From Mycobacterium sp. Aquia_216 (GTDB lineage Bacteria > Actinomycetota > Actinomycetes > Mycobacteriales > Mycobacteriaceae), in assembly GCF_026723865.1 (NCBI RefSeq), contig NZ_CP113529.1, positions 3,100,001 to 3,164,000 on the forward strand: a DNA stretch of 64,000 nucleotides, written 5' to 3'. Within the stretch, counting starts at the first letter, position 1; each line of letters starts with the position of its first letter. The notes beneath the pieces were generated by a model. The model worked only from the letters and a program-made list of their open reading frames with translations, did not search any database and was not told the origin of the DNA. Of this stretch, positions 53,301 to 62,171 are shown piece by piece. The position numbers and the translations under genes were made by a program.

Positions 53301-53888
53301 CGAGGAACTGGTCAGCACGGACTCCACCGCCAAATCGAGGTACTCGGCACTGACAGCGACGATCTTCGGTTCGCATTCCTCGATGATCGGGCGGAGCCGG
53401 GCTACCCCGGCGTTGTGTTGTAGCGGCACGGTTACCAGGCCCAAATAGGCGCAAACCATGTCGACGACCAGGTAGTCAGCGCTGGAGAATCCGACAGTCG
53501 CGACGACATCGCCTGCGGTGAGCGGGTTCTCGGCATCGTTGTGCCAGGCGCTGGCGATCGCGCGCACCCGGTCCCACACTTCGCGGTAGCTGATGGTTTC
53601 GAAACGCGGCTGCAGTTGTAGCGAGGTGCGGCCATTGGCATCGGTGACCAATTGGCGAGCGCGCTCGCCAAGCGCTGGACGATCGGCATAGCCCTCGACG
53701 ATCGTCTCGAAGATCTCGGTGAGCCGTAGGCCCGGTGCGCAGGCCGCTTCGACGACTTCGGGAAGAGGAGCGGCAGCGCGGAACTGCGGATCATTGTCGA
53801 ACAATTCGGCCACCCGCCGAGCCAGTCGCTCGTCTCGGTCGTCGCCCGTCTCGGTCAGTCGCGTGTCGTGCAGCGATCCGCTCGTCAT
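50340..53888 (-). CDS. car: Carboxylic acid reductase (FadD9/Car type)
   Basis: 1182 aa from ATG 53888 (ggaagga ribosome site). Domains in order are: adenylation (about 100-650) with [10 protein letters not shown]; a phosphopantetheine carrier domain with Ser695 in GGDSLSAL; and a C-terminal reductase domain with the NADPH loop [11 protein letters not shown] and the catalytic YANSK ([11 protein letters not shown]). It reduces fatty or aromatic acids to aldehydes with ATP and NADPH and needs phosphopantetheinylation. The whole-length architecture is complete. A link with the neighbouring LLM gene is not established. Confidence 0.95.
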   Translation of the reverse strand: MTSGSLHDTRLTETGDDRDERLARRVAELFDNDPQFRAAAPLPEVVEAACAPGLRLTEIFETIVEGYADRPALGERARQLVTDANGRTSLQLQPRFETISYREVWDRVRAIASAWHNDAENPLTAGDVVATVGFSSADYLVVDMVCAYLGLVTVPLQHNAGVARLRPIIEECEPKIVAVSAEYLDLAVESVLTSSSLRQLMVFDYHPEVDDQRQNFEQTRIRLQGKGAQVLVTTVDDVVERGRRLRAVPAFTEGSDERLAMIMYTSGSTGTPKGAMYTERTIAKVWTSGFFLTPGLPVLNVNFLPLNHLGGRLPLASAFIAGGTNYFVPESDLSTLFEDWALVRPTELGVVPRVVEMLYQHYRGAVDRGIAEGADPAVARQDAATEVREHVLGGRILGGFVGSAPLAGEMKTFLDWVLDAHILDGYGLTETGMLTRDGVISRKQVIDYKLVDVPELGYFLTDRPYPRGELLVKTDTMTPGYYKRPEITAQVFDEDGYYKTGDVMAEIEPDRLVYVDRRNNVLKLAQGEFVAVANLESTYAGAPLVRQIFVYGNSERPSLLAVVVPTPEALAEYGNSPALKAAIHQSLRQTAAAAQLQSYELPVDFILETKPFTDENGLLSGLGKQLRPRLKERYGEALEQLYTEIAAAQVDEIRVLRETAADRPVVETLAGACRALLGTSDADPEAHFTDLGGDSLSALTFSHLLADIFRIEVPVSVITSPANNIAKIADYIDAQRGAGVARPTFAAVHGQGATVVSAGDLTLDKFIDVQTLDTAASLPHTTGAPHTVLLTGANGWLGRFLTLEWMERLSQRGGKLITIVRGRDAEEAGARLEKVFDSGDPELLSRFRELAARHLEVLPGDIADQNLGLDPATWQRLADTVDLIVHPAALVNHVLPYDQLFGPNVVGTAELIRLAITTKIKPVTYLSTIAVAMTVPPGQFQEDGDIRRVSPNRPLNDDYANGYANSKWAGEVLLREANDLCGLPVAVFRSDMILAHTRYRGQLNVPDMFTRLIFSLLVTGIAPHSFYEHDGVGSRARAHYDGLPVDFIADAITTIGARVGDGYRSFDVMNPHDDGISLDVFVDWLIRAGNKIQRIADYDEWLTRFQTALTGLPERQRQQSVLPLLHAFRKPETPVRGAAAPTEVFHAAVRADKIGPDKDIPHISAELIDKYAKDLRQLSLLG

Positions 53889-53981
53889 GGTGTGTCCTTC
53901 CGCCTTTATTTGTTCTTCGAACCAGAACACCGCCCGGACGATGAGGGGGTTGCGCCCAGTGAGTGTGACCTTCGTTACGCG

Positions 53982-55145
53982 TCACGCCAAGGGCGGATAA
54001 TCCGTATAGCCCAACGCGTCACCGGTGGAGACGAATTCCAAGCGGGGCGCGTTGAGTTCTGCGCCATAGGTCCATCGCCGCACCAGATCCGGATTCGCCA
54101 GATACGCACGGCCAATGGTCACGGCGTCCGCCGTGCCGGTCGTGACGGCGGCGACGGCTTCCTCACGGGTGGTCGTCGTCTCGAACCCGCGGTTGAGCAA
54201 CAGGCGGTCCGGCCATCGGCGGCGCAACCACGAATAGATCGGGCGTTCGGGTGGAACCCGCGCGTGCAGATAGGCCAACCCCAATTCGCGGGCGTTCTTG
54301 GCCAGAATCAAGTGCGCCTCGAGATCCGGTTCCTGAATGTCGCTCTCCGGGTTGCCCGGCGAGATGTGCAACCCCAGCCGGTCGGGGCCGATCGCGTCGG
54401 CGACCGCACAGATGACCTCGCTGGGCAGCCGAGCGCGATCCTGGGCAGACCCACCGTAAGCGTCGCGACGGTAATTTGCGTCATAGCTGAGAAATTGGCT
54501 CAACAGATACCCGTTCGCGGCATGGATCTCCACGCCGTCGGCGCCGGCAGCACGTGCGCGGCGCGCTGAGGCAACGAAATCAGCTATCACGCAGCTTATT
54601 TCGCGGACGCTGAGTTCATGTGGGACACCCAAGACCTTCTTGCCGGCGTCCGTATGCACCGTGCCGGACGGCCTGATCGCCGACGGAGCGACGGGCCGTT
54701 GGCCGTGCAGGATGTCGGGATGCGAGATACGACCCGAGTGCATGAGTTGGAGCACAATTCGGCCGCCGGCCGCGTGGACCGCTTCCGCGACCCGCGCCCA
54801 TCCGGCCTGCTGCGCGTCGGTGTGCAAACCCGGCTGTTTGGGGTACGCCTGCCCCCGCGCCGAGCAGAACGTGCCTTCGGTGATGATCAGGCCCGAACTG
54901 GCCCGCTGTGCGTAGTAATCGGCCATCAGCCGGGTGGGCACCCCATCGTCTGCCGCGCGGTTGCGGGTAATGGGTGCCATCAGGATTCGGTGCGGTGCGT
55001 ACAACGCGCCCAATTGGATTGGGGCCAGCAAAGGATGGCCTGGTGGGAGTAGCCGCGGCGGTGCTGCGGTTCCGGTCGGATGCGACGTGCAAAGTCGTTG
55101 TGTTCGACCGGCAACAGCGAATCTTCGAGCCACGATTGTCCGCAC
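53982..55145 (-). CDS. Old yellow enzyme family NADH:flavin oxidoreductase
   Basis: 387 aa from GTG 55145; homology is clear only from ILMAPITRNRAADDGVPT onward. OYE features are VLQLMHSGRISHP, GVEIHAANGYLLSQFL (substrate His-Asn pair), GGSAQDRARLPSEV and a C-terminal phosphate-binding AVTIGRAYLANP. It reduces activated alkenes using FMN and NAD(P)H. The start is unsettled: ATG 55232 (next to the palindrome) and TTG 55031 are also possible. Upstream residues are not family-like. Confidence 0.85.
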   Translation of the reverse strand: MRTIVARRFAVAGRTQRLCTSHPTGTAAPPRLLPPGHPLLAPIQLGALYAPHRILMAPITRNRAADDGVPTRLMADYYAQRASSGLIITEGTFCSARGQAYPKQPGLHTDAQQAGWARVAEAVHAAGGRIVLQLMHSGRISHPDILHGQRPVAPSAIRPSGTVHTDAGKKVLGVPHELSVREISCVIADFVASARRARAAGADGVEIHAANGYLLSQFLSYDANYRRDAYGGSAQDRARLPSEVICAVADAIGPDRLGLHISPGNPESDIQEPDLEAHLILAKNARELGLAYLHARVPPERPIYSWLRRRWPDRLLLNRGFETTTTREEAVAAVTTGTADAVTIGRAYLANPDLVRRWTYGAELNAPRLEFVSTGDALGYTDYPPLA

Positions 55146-55243
55146 CTTTCGTCCCCGGGAAATTGACCGCCACGACACGGACGTCGAAGCTGCCCGTTGA
55201 CCGTGCGGACAACTCCATGGTGTCGCCGTCATACCGCCACGGC

Positions 55244-55259
55244 TAGGACACGTGTCCTA
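55244..55259. promoter_or_regulatory. 16-bp perfect palindrome upstream of the old yellow enzyme gene
   Basis: TAGGACACGTGTCCTA is its own reverse complement. It lies directly upstream of the minus-strand OYE coding region, as a TetR- or PadR-type operator would. The PadR gene is close by at 55539. Confidence 0.55.
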
Positions 55260-55308
55260 TCGCATAAGAGGCGTTTCCTCCCACAGCGCCAGAAGTCGCC
55301 TTCGCCAG

Positions 55309-55458
55309 CTAACGGAAGTTCGGCGTGATCTCCTCGATCACCCACTGGGCGTACTCGAGATATTCGTCGACGCCGCCGAGGGCGGGAAAGGGAACGGTAC
55401 TGACCGTCACGCCTTGCTCGGCGGGCCCAAGTGGCCGACCGCAGGAATCGGTCGTCAT
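55309..55458 (-). pseudogene. C-terminal fragment of an LLM flavoprotein
   Basis: A 49-codon reading ends VTVSTVPFPALGGVDEYLEY and then AQWVIEEITPNFR, the characteristic end of luciferase-like F420/FMN oxidoreductases. The ATG at 55458 starts it with unrelated residues, and no LLM barrel precedes it. It looks like the surviving tail of a deleted gene. It could be a chance similarity. Confidence 0.45.
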
Positions 55459-55538
55459 CCAAAATCGGCCGCATTGCGGTGTCCCGGCCAGCGGTCAGTG
55501 CCACGCAAGTCACAATTGCGTGTTGTTAGCCTGGCGAG

Positions 55539-56216
55539 GTGGCCCAGACCAGCGGAAAGCTGAACAAGGCGGTGCTTGCCGGCACGAGCTGGGCGCTCCT
55601 GGGCATGATGTCTTACGAAGAGGAGGTCTCCGGCTACGACCTGAAGAAGTGGATTGACTGGAGCGTCGACCTTTATTATTGGAGCCCCTCGTTCAGCCAG
55701 ATCTACACCGAGTTGAAGAAGCTGGAAGGTCTGGGTCTGGTGACCTCGCGCGTCGAACGCGACGAGGGCACCCGCGCTCGCCGGCTGTACAAAATCACTC
55801 CGTCGGGGATGGACGCGGTCACCGAGTGGACCAACCATGCACCCGTGGATCCACCGGTGCTGAAGCACAGCGTGCTGCTACGAATTACGTTCGGGCATCT
55901 GAGTAACCCAGCTCGGCTCAAGGAATTGCTGCAGGAACACGTGGCGTACGCGGAAGCCAGACATCGCAAGGCTCTCGAGGATTCCGAGGGAGCCGAAGCC
56001 GAACCCGCGTGGGCGTATTCGGTGCTCGCACTGCGCTGGGCGGCCAAGTACTACGCCGCCGAGCGCGAGTTCGCGCTGGAGCTGATGAAGGAGATCGACG
56101 AAGCCGACGGCATCCTGCAAACGGCGCCCAAGGGTGATAACGGCAAACCACGGACCACGCCGGGATACTGGCGCGAGGTCGAAAAGCAGATCGAGGCCAA
56201 GCGCGAAGCCGACTAG
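55539..56216 (+). CDS. PadR-family transcriptional regulator
   Basis: 225 aa from GTG 55539. The winged-helix part is GMMSYEEEVSGYDLKKWIDWSV, then FSQIYTELKKLEGLGLVTSR and RRLYKITPSG; a C-terminal helical dimerisation region follows (KALEDSEGAEAE onward). PadR proteins repress phenolic or stress genes and often bind ligands. It overlaps the convergent flavoprotein gene by 4 bp. Possible targets include the palindrome at 55244. Confidence 0.88.
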   Translation: MAQTSGKLNKAVLAGTSWALLGMMSYEEEVSGYDLKKWIDWSVDLYYWSPSFSQIYTELKKLEGLGLVTSRVERDEGTRARRLYKITPSGMDAVTEWTNHAPVDPPVLKHSVLLRITFGHLSNPARLKELLQEHVAYAEARHRKALEDSEGAEAEPAWAYSVLALRWAAKYYAAEREFALELMKEIDEADGILQTAPKGDNGKPRTTPGYWREVEKQIEAKREAD

Positions 56217-57925
56217 TTGTACTGACCGGCGCCCGCCGCGTCCCGGGCGGCGATGTAGCCGTACACGAGTCCCTGCGCGATTGTCGCGCCCGCACCCGGA
56301 TACGTGGTCCCGAACGCATTAGCGGCGGTATTGCCGATCGCGTACAAACCCTTGATCACCGCGCCGTCCTCGCGCAGCACCCGGCCCCGGTGGTCGGCTT
56401 TCAGTCCGCCGCATGTCCCGAGGTCGCTGAGCACCATCCGCACGGCATAGAACGGGCCCCTGGTCAGTCCGCGCAGGTTGGGGTTGGGGAATATCGTCGG
56501 GTCGCCGTAGTAGCGGTCGTAGGCACTGCGGCCCCGGCCGAAGTCGGGATCGGTTCCGGCAGCGGCATTTTGGTTGAAGGCAGTGACGGTCGCGGTGAAC
56601 TCCGGAACCGGCACGCCGATTCGGGCGCCCAGTGCGGGGAAGTCGTCGGCACGCGCCGCGATGCCCGCGTCATACCACGGCCGCGGGATACGCATCCGCG
56701 GGAAGAGTTGCGCGCCAAAGACATAGCTATTGCGGTATTGCTGGTCGAAAACGATCCACATCGATTCGACCGAATTGCCCGAGCGTTCCATCTCGAGCAA
56801 CCGCTGGCCGAAGGACATGTAGTCCGCCGATTCGTTGGCGAAGCGGCGGCCGCGCTGGTCCACGATGAGGCTGCCGGGAAGCGATCGTTCGGCCAGCATC
56901 ACGGCGGGTGCCCCGCCGGGAAGCGGCGCCACGGCCGGGAACCACCACGCCTGGTCCATCAGATCGATCCCGCCGCCTAGTTCTTGTCCGGCGCGGATCC
57001 CGTCGCCGGTGTTGGCCGCCGCACCGAGGCTCAGGTTGGCGCCCAGTGACTCGGACTGGAATTTCCACCTCATGTCCATGCCGTGGTCGAAACCGCCGGT
57101 GGCCAAGATGACGCCGCGCCGAGCGGTGACCGTCACCTCGCGGCCGCCGTGCGTCACGACCGCGCCGCGAACGCGGTCCGCGTCGCCGTCGAGGCGCAGC
57201 AGGGTGGTGTCGGTCCACACCGGGATACCAGCGCGCAACACCCCCGCGAACAGGCCGGCCGCCAGGCCCTGCCCGCCCGCGGCGTAACGCCGGCCCAGCA
57301 TCCGGCCGCCCACTCCCTGTGCCAGTCGCTTGCCGAACGTCGGGATTCCTTTACCCGGCACTCGCGCCACCAGATTCATCCACCGGTAGTCCGCACCCGT
57401 CGTCGGAATCGGGACGCTCACCTCCATCAAGCCCGGTTGCAACCGGGTGCGGTAGGCGCTGAGAACCGACGTGTCGAACGGGTGACACTCGCAGGTACGG
57501 CCCGCCGCGCTGCCACCGGGCTCCTCGGGGTGGTAGTCGGAATAGTCACGGGCCCAGAAGAATCGCAGGGCAGTCATTCGGCGCAGCATCTCGACCGTCG
57601 CGGACACGTGCGTCACGAATCCCGTCGAGCGCTGCCGCGGCGCCGAACCCGCGACCACCGAGTCCAGATAGGTGGTGGCGCGCTCCTGGGTGTCGCCGGC
57701 ACCGGCCTCGGCCAGCACCGGACCCGCGGGCAGCCACAGCGCTCCGCCGGACCGGGCCGTCGAGCCGCCCACGTGCGACGCCTTCTCCACGACCAGCACC
57801 GACAGTCCGACTTCGTGAGCGGCCAGCGCCGCGGCCATGCCGGTGCCCGAACCCACTACCAGCAGGTCGACGGTGGTGTCGGCCACGGGTAGCCCGGTGG
57901 GGATCGTCGCGCTGTGTCCTGCCAC
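56213..57925 (-). CDS. KstD-like FAD-dependent 3-ketosteroid dehydrogenase family protein
   Basis: 570 aa from GTG 57925; the opening reaches 57997. The FAD loop is VDLLVVGSGTGMAAALAA with the following E-K signature VVEKASHVGGSTARSGG, and the C terminus TCGGLKADHRGRV...GLYAIGNTAANAFGTTYPGAGATIAQGLVYG is the KstD family end. Such enzymes introduce a delta-1 double bond in ring A of 3-ketosteroids. The exact catalytic Tyr set cannot be assigned here, so it may use a related substrate. It is divergent from KshA. Confidence 0.82.
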   Translation of the reverse strand: MAGHSATIPTGLPVADTTVDLLVVGSGTGMAAALAAHEVGLSVLVVEKASHVGGSTARSGGALWLPAGPVLAEAGAGDTQERATTYLDSVVAGSAPRQRSTGFVTHVSATVEMLRRMTALRFFWARDYSDYHPEEPGGSAAGRTCECHPFDTSVLSAYRTRLQPGLMEVSVPIPTTGADYRWMNLVARVPGKGIPTFGKRLAQGVGGRMLGRRYAAGGQGLAAGLFAGVLRAGIPVWTDTTLLRLDGDADRVRGAVVTHGGREVTVTARRGVILATGGFDHGMDMRWKFQSESLGANLSLGAAANTGDGIRAGQELGGGIDLMDQAWWFPAVAPLPGGAPAVMLAERSLPGSLIVDQRGRRFANESADYMSFGQRLLEMERSGNSVESMWIVFDQQYRNSYVFGAQLFPRMRIPRPWYDAGIAARADDFPALGARIGVPVPEFTATVTAFNQNAAAGTDPDFGRGRSAYDRYYGDPTIFPNPNLRGLTRGPFYAVRMVLSDLGTCGGLKADHRGRVLREDGAVIKGLYAIGNTAANAFGTTYPGAGATIAQGLVYGYIAARDAAGAGQYN

Positions 57926-58020
57926 GCCGAGCACGCTATGCCGCGGCGACAAGGCCTCGGAACAGTCGTCCTGATGAGTGGAACAGCTAATCCCCACCGG
58001 GTGCTCCGCGGAGTTGAATC

Positions 58021-59160
58021 ATGCGCATGCATGACACCGACGAAGTTCGGCTTATCGAGGCCCAGGCCGCACCGACCCGGTTCGCCCGCGGCTGGCACTG
58101 CCTCGGCCTGACCCGAGATTTCGGCGACGGTAAGCCGCACGCGATCAACGCCTTCGGTCAGAAGCTGGTCGTCTTCCGAAGCGGGGACGGCAAGATCAAC
58201 GTCCTGGACGGCTACTGCCGGCACATGGGTGGCGACCTCTCCCAGGGTGAGGTGAAGGGCGACGAGATCGCGTGCCCGTTCCACGACTGGCGCTGGGGCG
58301 GCGACGGGCGATGCAAGCAGGTGCCCTATGCACGGCGCGCACCCCGGCTGGCTCGCACCGCGACCTGGACGACGCTGGAGCAGGACGGCATGTTGTTCGT
58401 CTGGAACGACCCGGAGCGCAAACCACCACCGCCCGAGGTGACGATCCCGCGCATCGAAGGAGCCACCAGCGACGAGTGGACCGACTGGCATTGGTACACC
58501 ACGATCGTGGGAAGCAACTGTCGCGAAATCATCGACAACGTCGTGGATATGGCGCACTTCTTCTACATCCACGGCGCATTGCCGACCTACTTCAAGAACA
58601 TCTTCGAAGGACACGTCGCGACGCAGTACATGAACGGCGAGGGCCGTCCCGACATGGGGGGCACCGAAGGCGCACAGATGCTGGGCAACACGTCGGTGGC
58701 GTCCTACTTTGGGCCGTCCTTCATGATCGACGACCTGACCTACCACTACCGGCACGGCGACGCCCAGTCGATCCTGATCAACTGCCATTACCCGATCGAC
58801 TCGAATTCCTTTGTGCTGCAATATGGCATCATTGTCAAGAAATCAGAGACGCTGTCCGGCGACGAGGCCATGCGGACCGCGATCACGCTCGGCGACTACA
58901 TCAAGCTCGGCTTCGAGCAGGATGTCCAGATCTGGCGGCACAAGGCACGCATCGATAATCCGCTCCTGGTCGAGGAAGACGGCCCGGTCTACCAACTCCG
59001 GCGCTGGTATCAGCAGTTCTACGTCGACGCCGCCGAGGTCGAGCCGGATATGGTGGACCGCTTCGAGTTCGAGCTGGACACCTCCAGGCCTTATGAGGCG
59101 TGGATGAAAGAGGTGGAAGCGAACATGGCGGCCCAGGGAGCCGTGGCGGGCTCGGGGTGA
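58021..59160 (+). CDS. kshA: 3-ketosteroid 9-alpha-hydroxylase oxygenase subunit KshA
   Basis: 379 aa. The Rieske ligands are YCRHMGGD (Cys66, His68) and CPFHDWRW (Cys85, His88); the mononuclear iron site is VVDMAHFFYIH (Asp176, His179, His184). ARGWHCLGL and VEEDGPVYQLRRWYQQFYVD are close to M. tuberculosis KshA. It hydroxylates C9 of the steroid nucleus and, with KstD, opens ring B. It needs a reductase (KshB), which is not encoded here. A longer N terminus is not available, as the preceding bases hold the divergent promoter. Confidence 0.93.
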   Translation: MRMHDTDEVRLIEAQAAPTRFARGWHCLGLTRDFGDGKPHAINAFGQKLVVFRSGDGKINVLDGYCRHMGGDLSQGEVKGDEIACPFHDWRWGGDGRCKQVPYARRAPRLARTATWTTLEQDGMLFVWNDPERKPPPPEVTIPRIEGATSDEWTDWHWYTTIVGSNCREIIDNVVDMAHFFYIHGALPTYFKNIFEGHVATQYMNGEGRPDMGGTEGAQMLGNTSVASYFGPSFMIDDLTYHYRHGDAQSILINCHYPIDSNSFVLQYGIIVKKSETLSGDEAMRTAITLGDYIKLGFEQDVQIWRHKARIDNPLLVEEDGPVYQLRRWYQQFYVDAAEVEPDMVDRFEFELDTSRPYEAWMKEVEANMAAQGAVAGSG

Positions 59161-59444
59161 TGGCGTCCGATCCGGCCGTCCGGACCGACAATCGGCTCGA
59201 CGAAATGCCGATGATGCCCGTGGCATGTCGCAGCTGCGGCGCACGAGTGCTGGTCCGCAAGAGCACCTGGAGCCAAACCAGCGTGCAGTGGAACGCCGAC
59301 GCGACGGACCGATGCACCGAGCGCGCCGAAGCCCGGAAGGTGTCGGCGCACGCCAGCCGCGGTGTGTTCCTGGTGTGTTCGGCGCTGCGCGAGTCGATTC
59401 TCGACGCGGTGCGGCACGGGGAGCTGGCCATCGTCGACGATTAG
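59160..59444 (+). CDS. Small Cys-containing protein coupled to KshA
   Basis: 94 aa from ATG 59160, overlapping the KshA TGA (TGATG). It has CRSCGARVLVRKSTWSQTSVQW, then three more Cys (including one in FLVCSALRES), compatible with a metal or iron-sulfur site. Function is unknown, but the overlap suggests it acts with KshA, for example as an electron-transfer or assembly partner. Confidence 0.65.
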   Translation: MASDPAVRTDNRLDEMPMMPVACRSCGARVLVRKSTWSQTSVQWNADATDRCTERAEARKVSAHASRGVFLVCSALRESILDAVRHGELAIVDD

Positions 59445-59589
59445 CGTCGTCTGAGAAATCGTGTCCCTGGTCGCGTGATTCGGCCGCAAAGGTGCGCGAC
59501 GCGGCCCGTGGCCTTGACTGCACCCGCCGAGCACCGGCTCAATGGATACCGATCGCTCGGTGCAATTCCCTTTGCAATGAAGGAGTTTC

Positions 59590-61158
59590 ATGGTTGACAA
59601 CACCGTCGACTATCTCGTGATCGGTGGCGGATCGGCTGGATGCGTGATGGCTACCCGTCTGGTCGAGCGCACGGGAATGCGGGTAGCGGTACTGGAAGCC
59701 GGACCCGGCAGCGGACCGGACGTTATGTACAGCGGGAACCCCCTCGACGCGATGGGATTGTGGAGATCCCCGGTGGACTGGGCGTTCAACACCACTGCCC
59801 AGGCCGGGCTCGACGGTGCGGTTCTCGGCTGCCCGCGTGGGAAGGTACTCGGCGGATCCAGCAGCATCAACGGCCTTGTTCACCTGCGAGGGCATGCTTC
59901 AAGCTACGACGCCTGGGAACAACACGGCGCCATTGGCTGGAATTACCAGACGATGCTGCCCTACCTCAAACGTAGTGAGCGCGCCGACGGCCGGGATCCC
60001 GAAGTCCGGGGGACAGCGGGTCCCATGCGGGTAGGGGAACTTCCGGCGGCGAATTCCCTTGCGCAAGCGGTGTATCAAGCAATGGTCGATGCCGGCTACC
60101 CGGAAAGCGCCGACCCCAACGGGAGAGAGGCAGAGGGTGTTTCGTGGCTGGAACAGAATGTCGTCGCGAACAAGCGGCAGAGCGCGGCCGACGCCTACTT
60201 GGGAGCCGTGCTCTCGGAACCCAATCTCACCGTCGTGACCGACGCCTACGTGCGGCAACTGGTGATGGACGGTTCGCGTTGTCGTGGCGCCCGATACACG
60301 AAAGACGGCCACAGTCACGACATCTATGCAGAACGCGAAGTCATCGTGTGCGCGGGCGCGATCGGCTCGCCAAAGGTGCTCATGTTGTCGGGAATCGGCC
60401 CAGCCGAACAACTGCGCAAACACGGTGTGCCAGTCGTTGTCGACCTCCCCGGTGTCGGCGAGAATCTGCACGATCATCCTTTCGCGTGGGTGTCCTATAG
60501 CGCTATGCGCTCCGCCGAGGAAACCCCCTTCCGCCGGCCTCATCTGCTAACCCGCAGCGACGAGCACGCTGAACCCGATGTGTTGGTGATATTTGCCGAA
60601 GCGGCCATCGAACCGCATTGGCAGGGTGCGAGTCCGGGGTTGTCCGTGGCGTTTTCGGTAGTGCGACCGATGAGTCGGGGGTCGGTGCGCCTGGGTGGCC
60701 CGGACCCGTTTGATTCGCCGTTGATCGACCCCGGATATCTGCGTGAACAGATCGATATCGATCGGATGGTCGTGGCGTTACGGCTGGCCCGCGACATCGC
60801 TCATAGCGCTGCGTTGACGCCGTGGCGCGGTACTGAACTTCTTCCCGGCGCAGAAGTGCGCAGCGATGAGGAATGCCGCGCGTTCCTGCGACGCAGCACG
60901 GATTCCTTCTTCCACCTGGCCGGCACGTGCCGAATCGGTACCGATGACCTTGCGGTGGTCGATCCAGAATTGCGGGTGCGCGGAGTTGAGGGTCTGCGGG
61001 TTGTCGATGCGTCGGTGATGCCCTCGCTGGTATCGGCGCCGACGAATGCGGCGGTACTGGGGATCGCCGAACGCGCAGCCGAGCTTATCGCCCCCGGTGG
61101 GGCGCTGGATACCGTTGTGCCGCAAGCATCTCCGACCCGACAGACTCTGGTTGGGTGA
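59590..61158 (+). CDS. GMC-family FAD oxidoreductase
   Basis: 522 aa with an excellent aaggag ribosome site before ATG 59590. FAD loop YLVIGGGSAGCVMATRL, GMC signatures CPRGKVLGGSSSINGLVHLRG and GAIGSPKVLMLSGIGP, and the catalytic His in FFHLAGTCRIG. The second catalytic position, normally His or Asn, is Asn in SAPTNAAVLGIAE. It oxidises an alcohol (steroid, choline-type or alkyl) using O2 or another acceptor. Substrate is unknown. Confidence 0.92.
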   Translation: MVDNTVDYLVIGGGSAGCVMATRLVERTGMRVAVLEAGPGSGPDVMYSGNPLDAMGLWRSPVDWAFNTTAQAGLDGAVLGCPRGKVLGGSSSINGLVHLRGHASSYDAWEQHGAIGWNYQTMLPYLKRSERADGRDPEVRGTAGPMRVGELPAANSLAQAVYQAMVDAGYPESADPNGREAEGVSWLEQNVVANKRQSAADAYLGAVLSEPNLTVVTDAYVRQLVMDGSRCRGARYTKDGHSHDIYAEREVIVCAGAIGSPKVLMLSGIGPAEQLRKHGVPVVVDLPGVGENLHDHPFAWVSYSAMRSAEETPFRRPHLLTRSDEHAEPDVLVIFAEAAIEPHWQGASPGLSVAFSVVRPMSRGSVRLGGPDPFDSPLIDPGYLREQIDIDRMVVALRLARDIAHSAALTPWRGTELLPGAEVRSDEECRAFLRRSTDSFFHLAGTCRIGTDDLAVVDPELRVRGVEGLRVVDASVMPSLVSAPTNAAVLGIAERAAELIAPGGALDTVVPQASPTRQTLVG

Positions 61159-61194
61159 GCAGGTAAAAACGGCCGTCGGCGCCGGCGAAGGGAT

Positions 61195-62052
61195 TCATGC
61201 GTACCGCAAGGCGGCCCGCGGCGCGGGAGCGTGCGACGGGGGGAGCAGGGGCCGCAGCGGCTGCAGGGTCGGAGCAACCCGCCGGGGGCCGTCCTCGACG
61301 TTGCGCCAGATGCCCATGGCCGTCATGCGCACCGGCGCGGTGAGCCGCTGATCGAACATCATGCGCGTCATCGGGCCACAGACCGACACCGCGGCCAATA
61401 CTTCTTGGGCCTCACCCGGAACGCCGATAGGCGCTGCGACACAGCCGAATCCGAGTAACGACTCCTCGCGCTCGAAGGCCACACCGTGGGCGCGCACCTT
61501 GGCCAATTCCGCGGTCAACTGCGAGCTGGTGCAGACCGAGTACTTGGTCTTGCGAACCTGCAGATCGACGTGCGCCTGGTCGCCGTAGGCCAGGATCGCC
61601 TTGCCCACGGCGGTGCAGTGCGCGGGTTGCCGTCCGCCGACCCGGGTGGGAATGGCGTCGGCCATCCGGCCGCCGACCTTGTCCAGGTAGACCACGTCAG
61701 GTCCGTCCAGCACCGCGAGGTGCGCGACAAGTCCAGTGGCGCGGTGTAATTCGTTCAACAGTGGGCCGGCCGCTCGCACCAGGCGGTCCTGATGCACGGC
61801 GAGCGAACCGAGTTCCACCAGGCGCATGCCGAGCTCGTAGTCGCGTCCGGTGCGGCGCAGCCAGCGCAGCTGCACCAGGCGTTCCAGCATCCGGTGCGCG
61901 GAGGAGCGTGGCAGACCGGTGCGCCGGACGATCTGGGCCAGCGTCAGCCGTCCCGGTCCGTCGAACGCGTCGAGGAGCAGCGAGATGCGGTCGATGACGG
62001 CCGTGGGCGTGCTTGGTTCGGCGGTCGCGACGGAGCGCACGGTCCCTGACAT
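61195..62052 (-). CDS. IclR-family transcriptional regulator
   Basis: 285 aa from ATG 62052, preceded by a ggagg ribosome site. The helix-turn-helix is LTLAQIVRRTGLPRSSAHRMLERLVQL; the effector domain follows with HCTAVGKAILAYG and a REESLLGFGCVAAPIG segment. IclR proteins often control aromatic or steroid catabolic genes. The perfect palindrome at 62079-62097 just upstream is a strong candidate autoregulatory operator. Confidence 0.92.
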   Translation of the reverse strand: MSGTVRSVATAEPSTPTAVIDRISLLLDAFDGPGRLTLAQIVRRTGLPRSSAHRMLERLVQLRWLRRTGRDYELGMRLVELGSLAVHQDRLVRAAGPLLNELHRATGLVAHLAVLDGPDVVYLDKVGGRMADAIPTRVGGRQPAHCTAVGKAILAYGDQAHVDLQVRKTKYSVCTSSQLTAELAKVRAHGVAFEREESLLGFGCVAAPIGVPGEAQEVLAAVSVCGPMTRMMFDQRLTAPVRMTAMGIWRNVEDGPRRVAPTLQPLRPLLPPSHAPAPRAALRYA

Positions 62053-62078
62053 CGGTCCTCCACGGCTATCTGGCTGAC

Positions 62079-62097
62079 ATATTCCTATTAGGAATAT
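62079..62097. promoter_or_regulatory. 19-bp palindrome, probable IclR operator
   Basis: ATATTCCTATTAGGAATAT is a perfect palindrome with 9-bp arms and a single central base, and it is AT-rich in a high-GC region. It lies 27 bp upstream of the IclR ATG (on the minus strand), where an autoregulatory operator would be. Confidence 0.7.
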
Positions 62098-62171
62098 CTG
62101 TTTGTACCACACAGTTGTGGCCGCTGTCACACTCCATGCGGCAAGGAAAGGCCCGCGCGAACCAGGGCTGA

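Noticed and set aside
54616..55218. Minus-strand ORF overlapping the old yellow enzyme start region
   Set aside because: It is a shadow frame of the OYE gene; the OYE frame carries all the family motifs.
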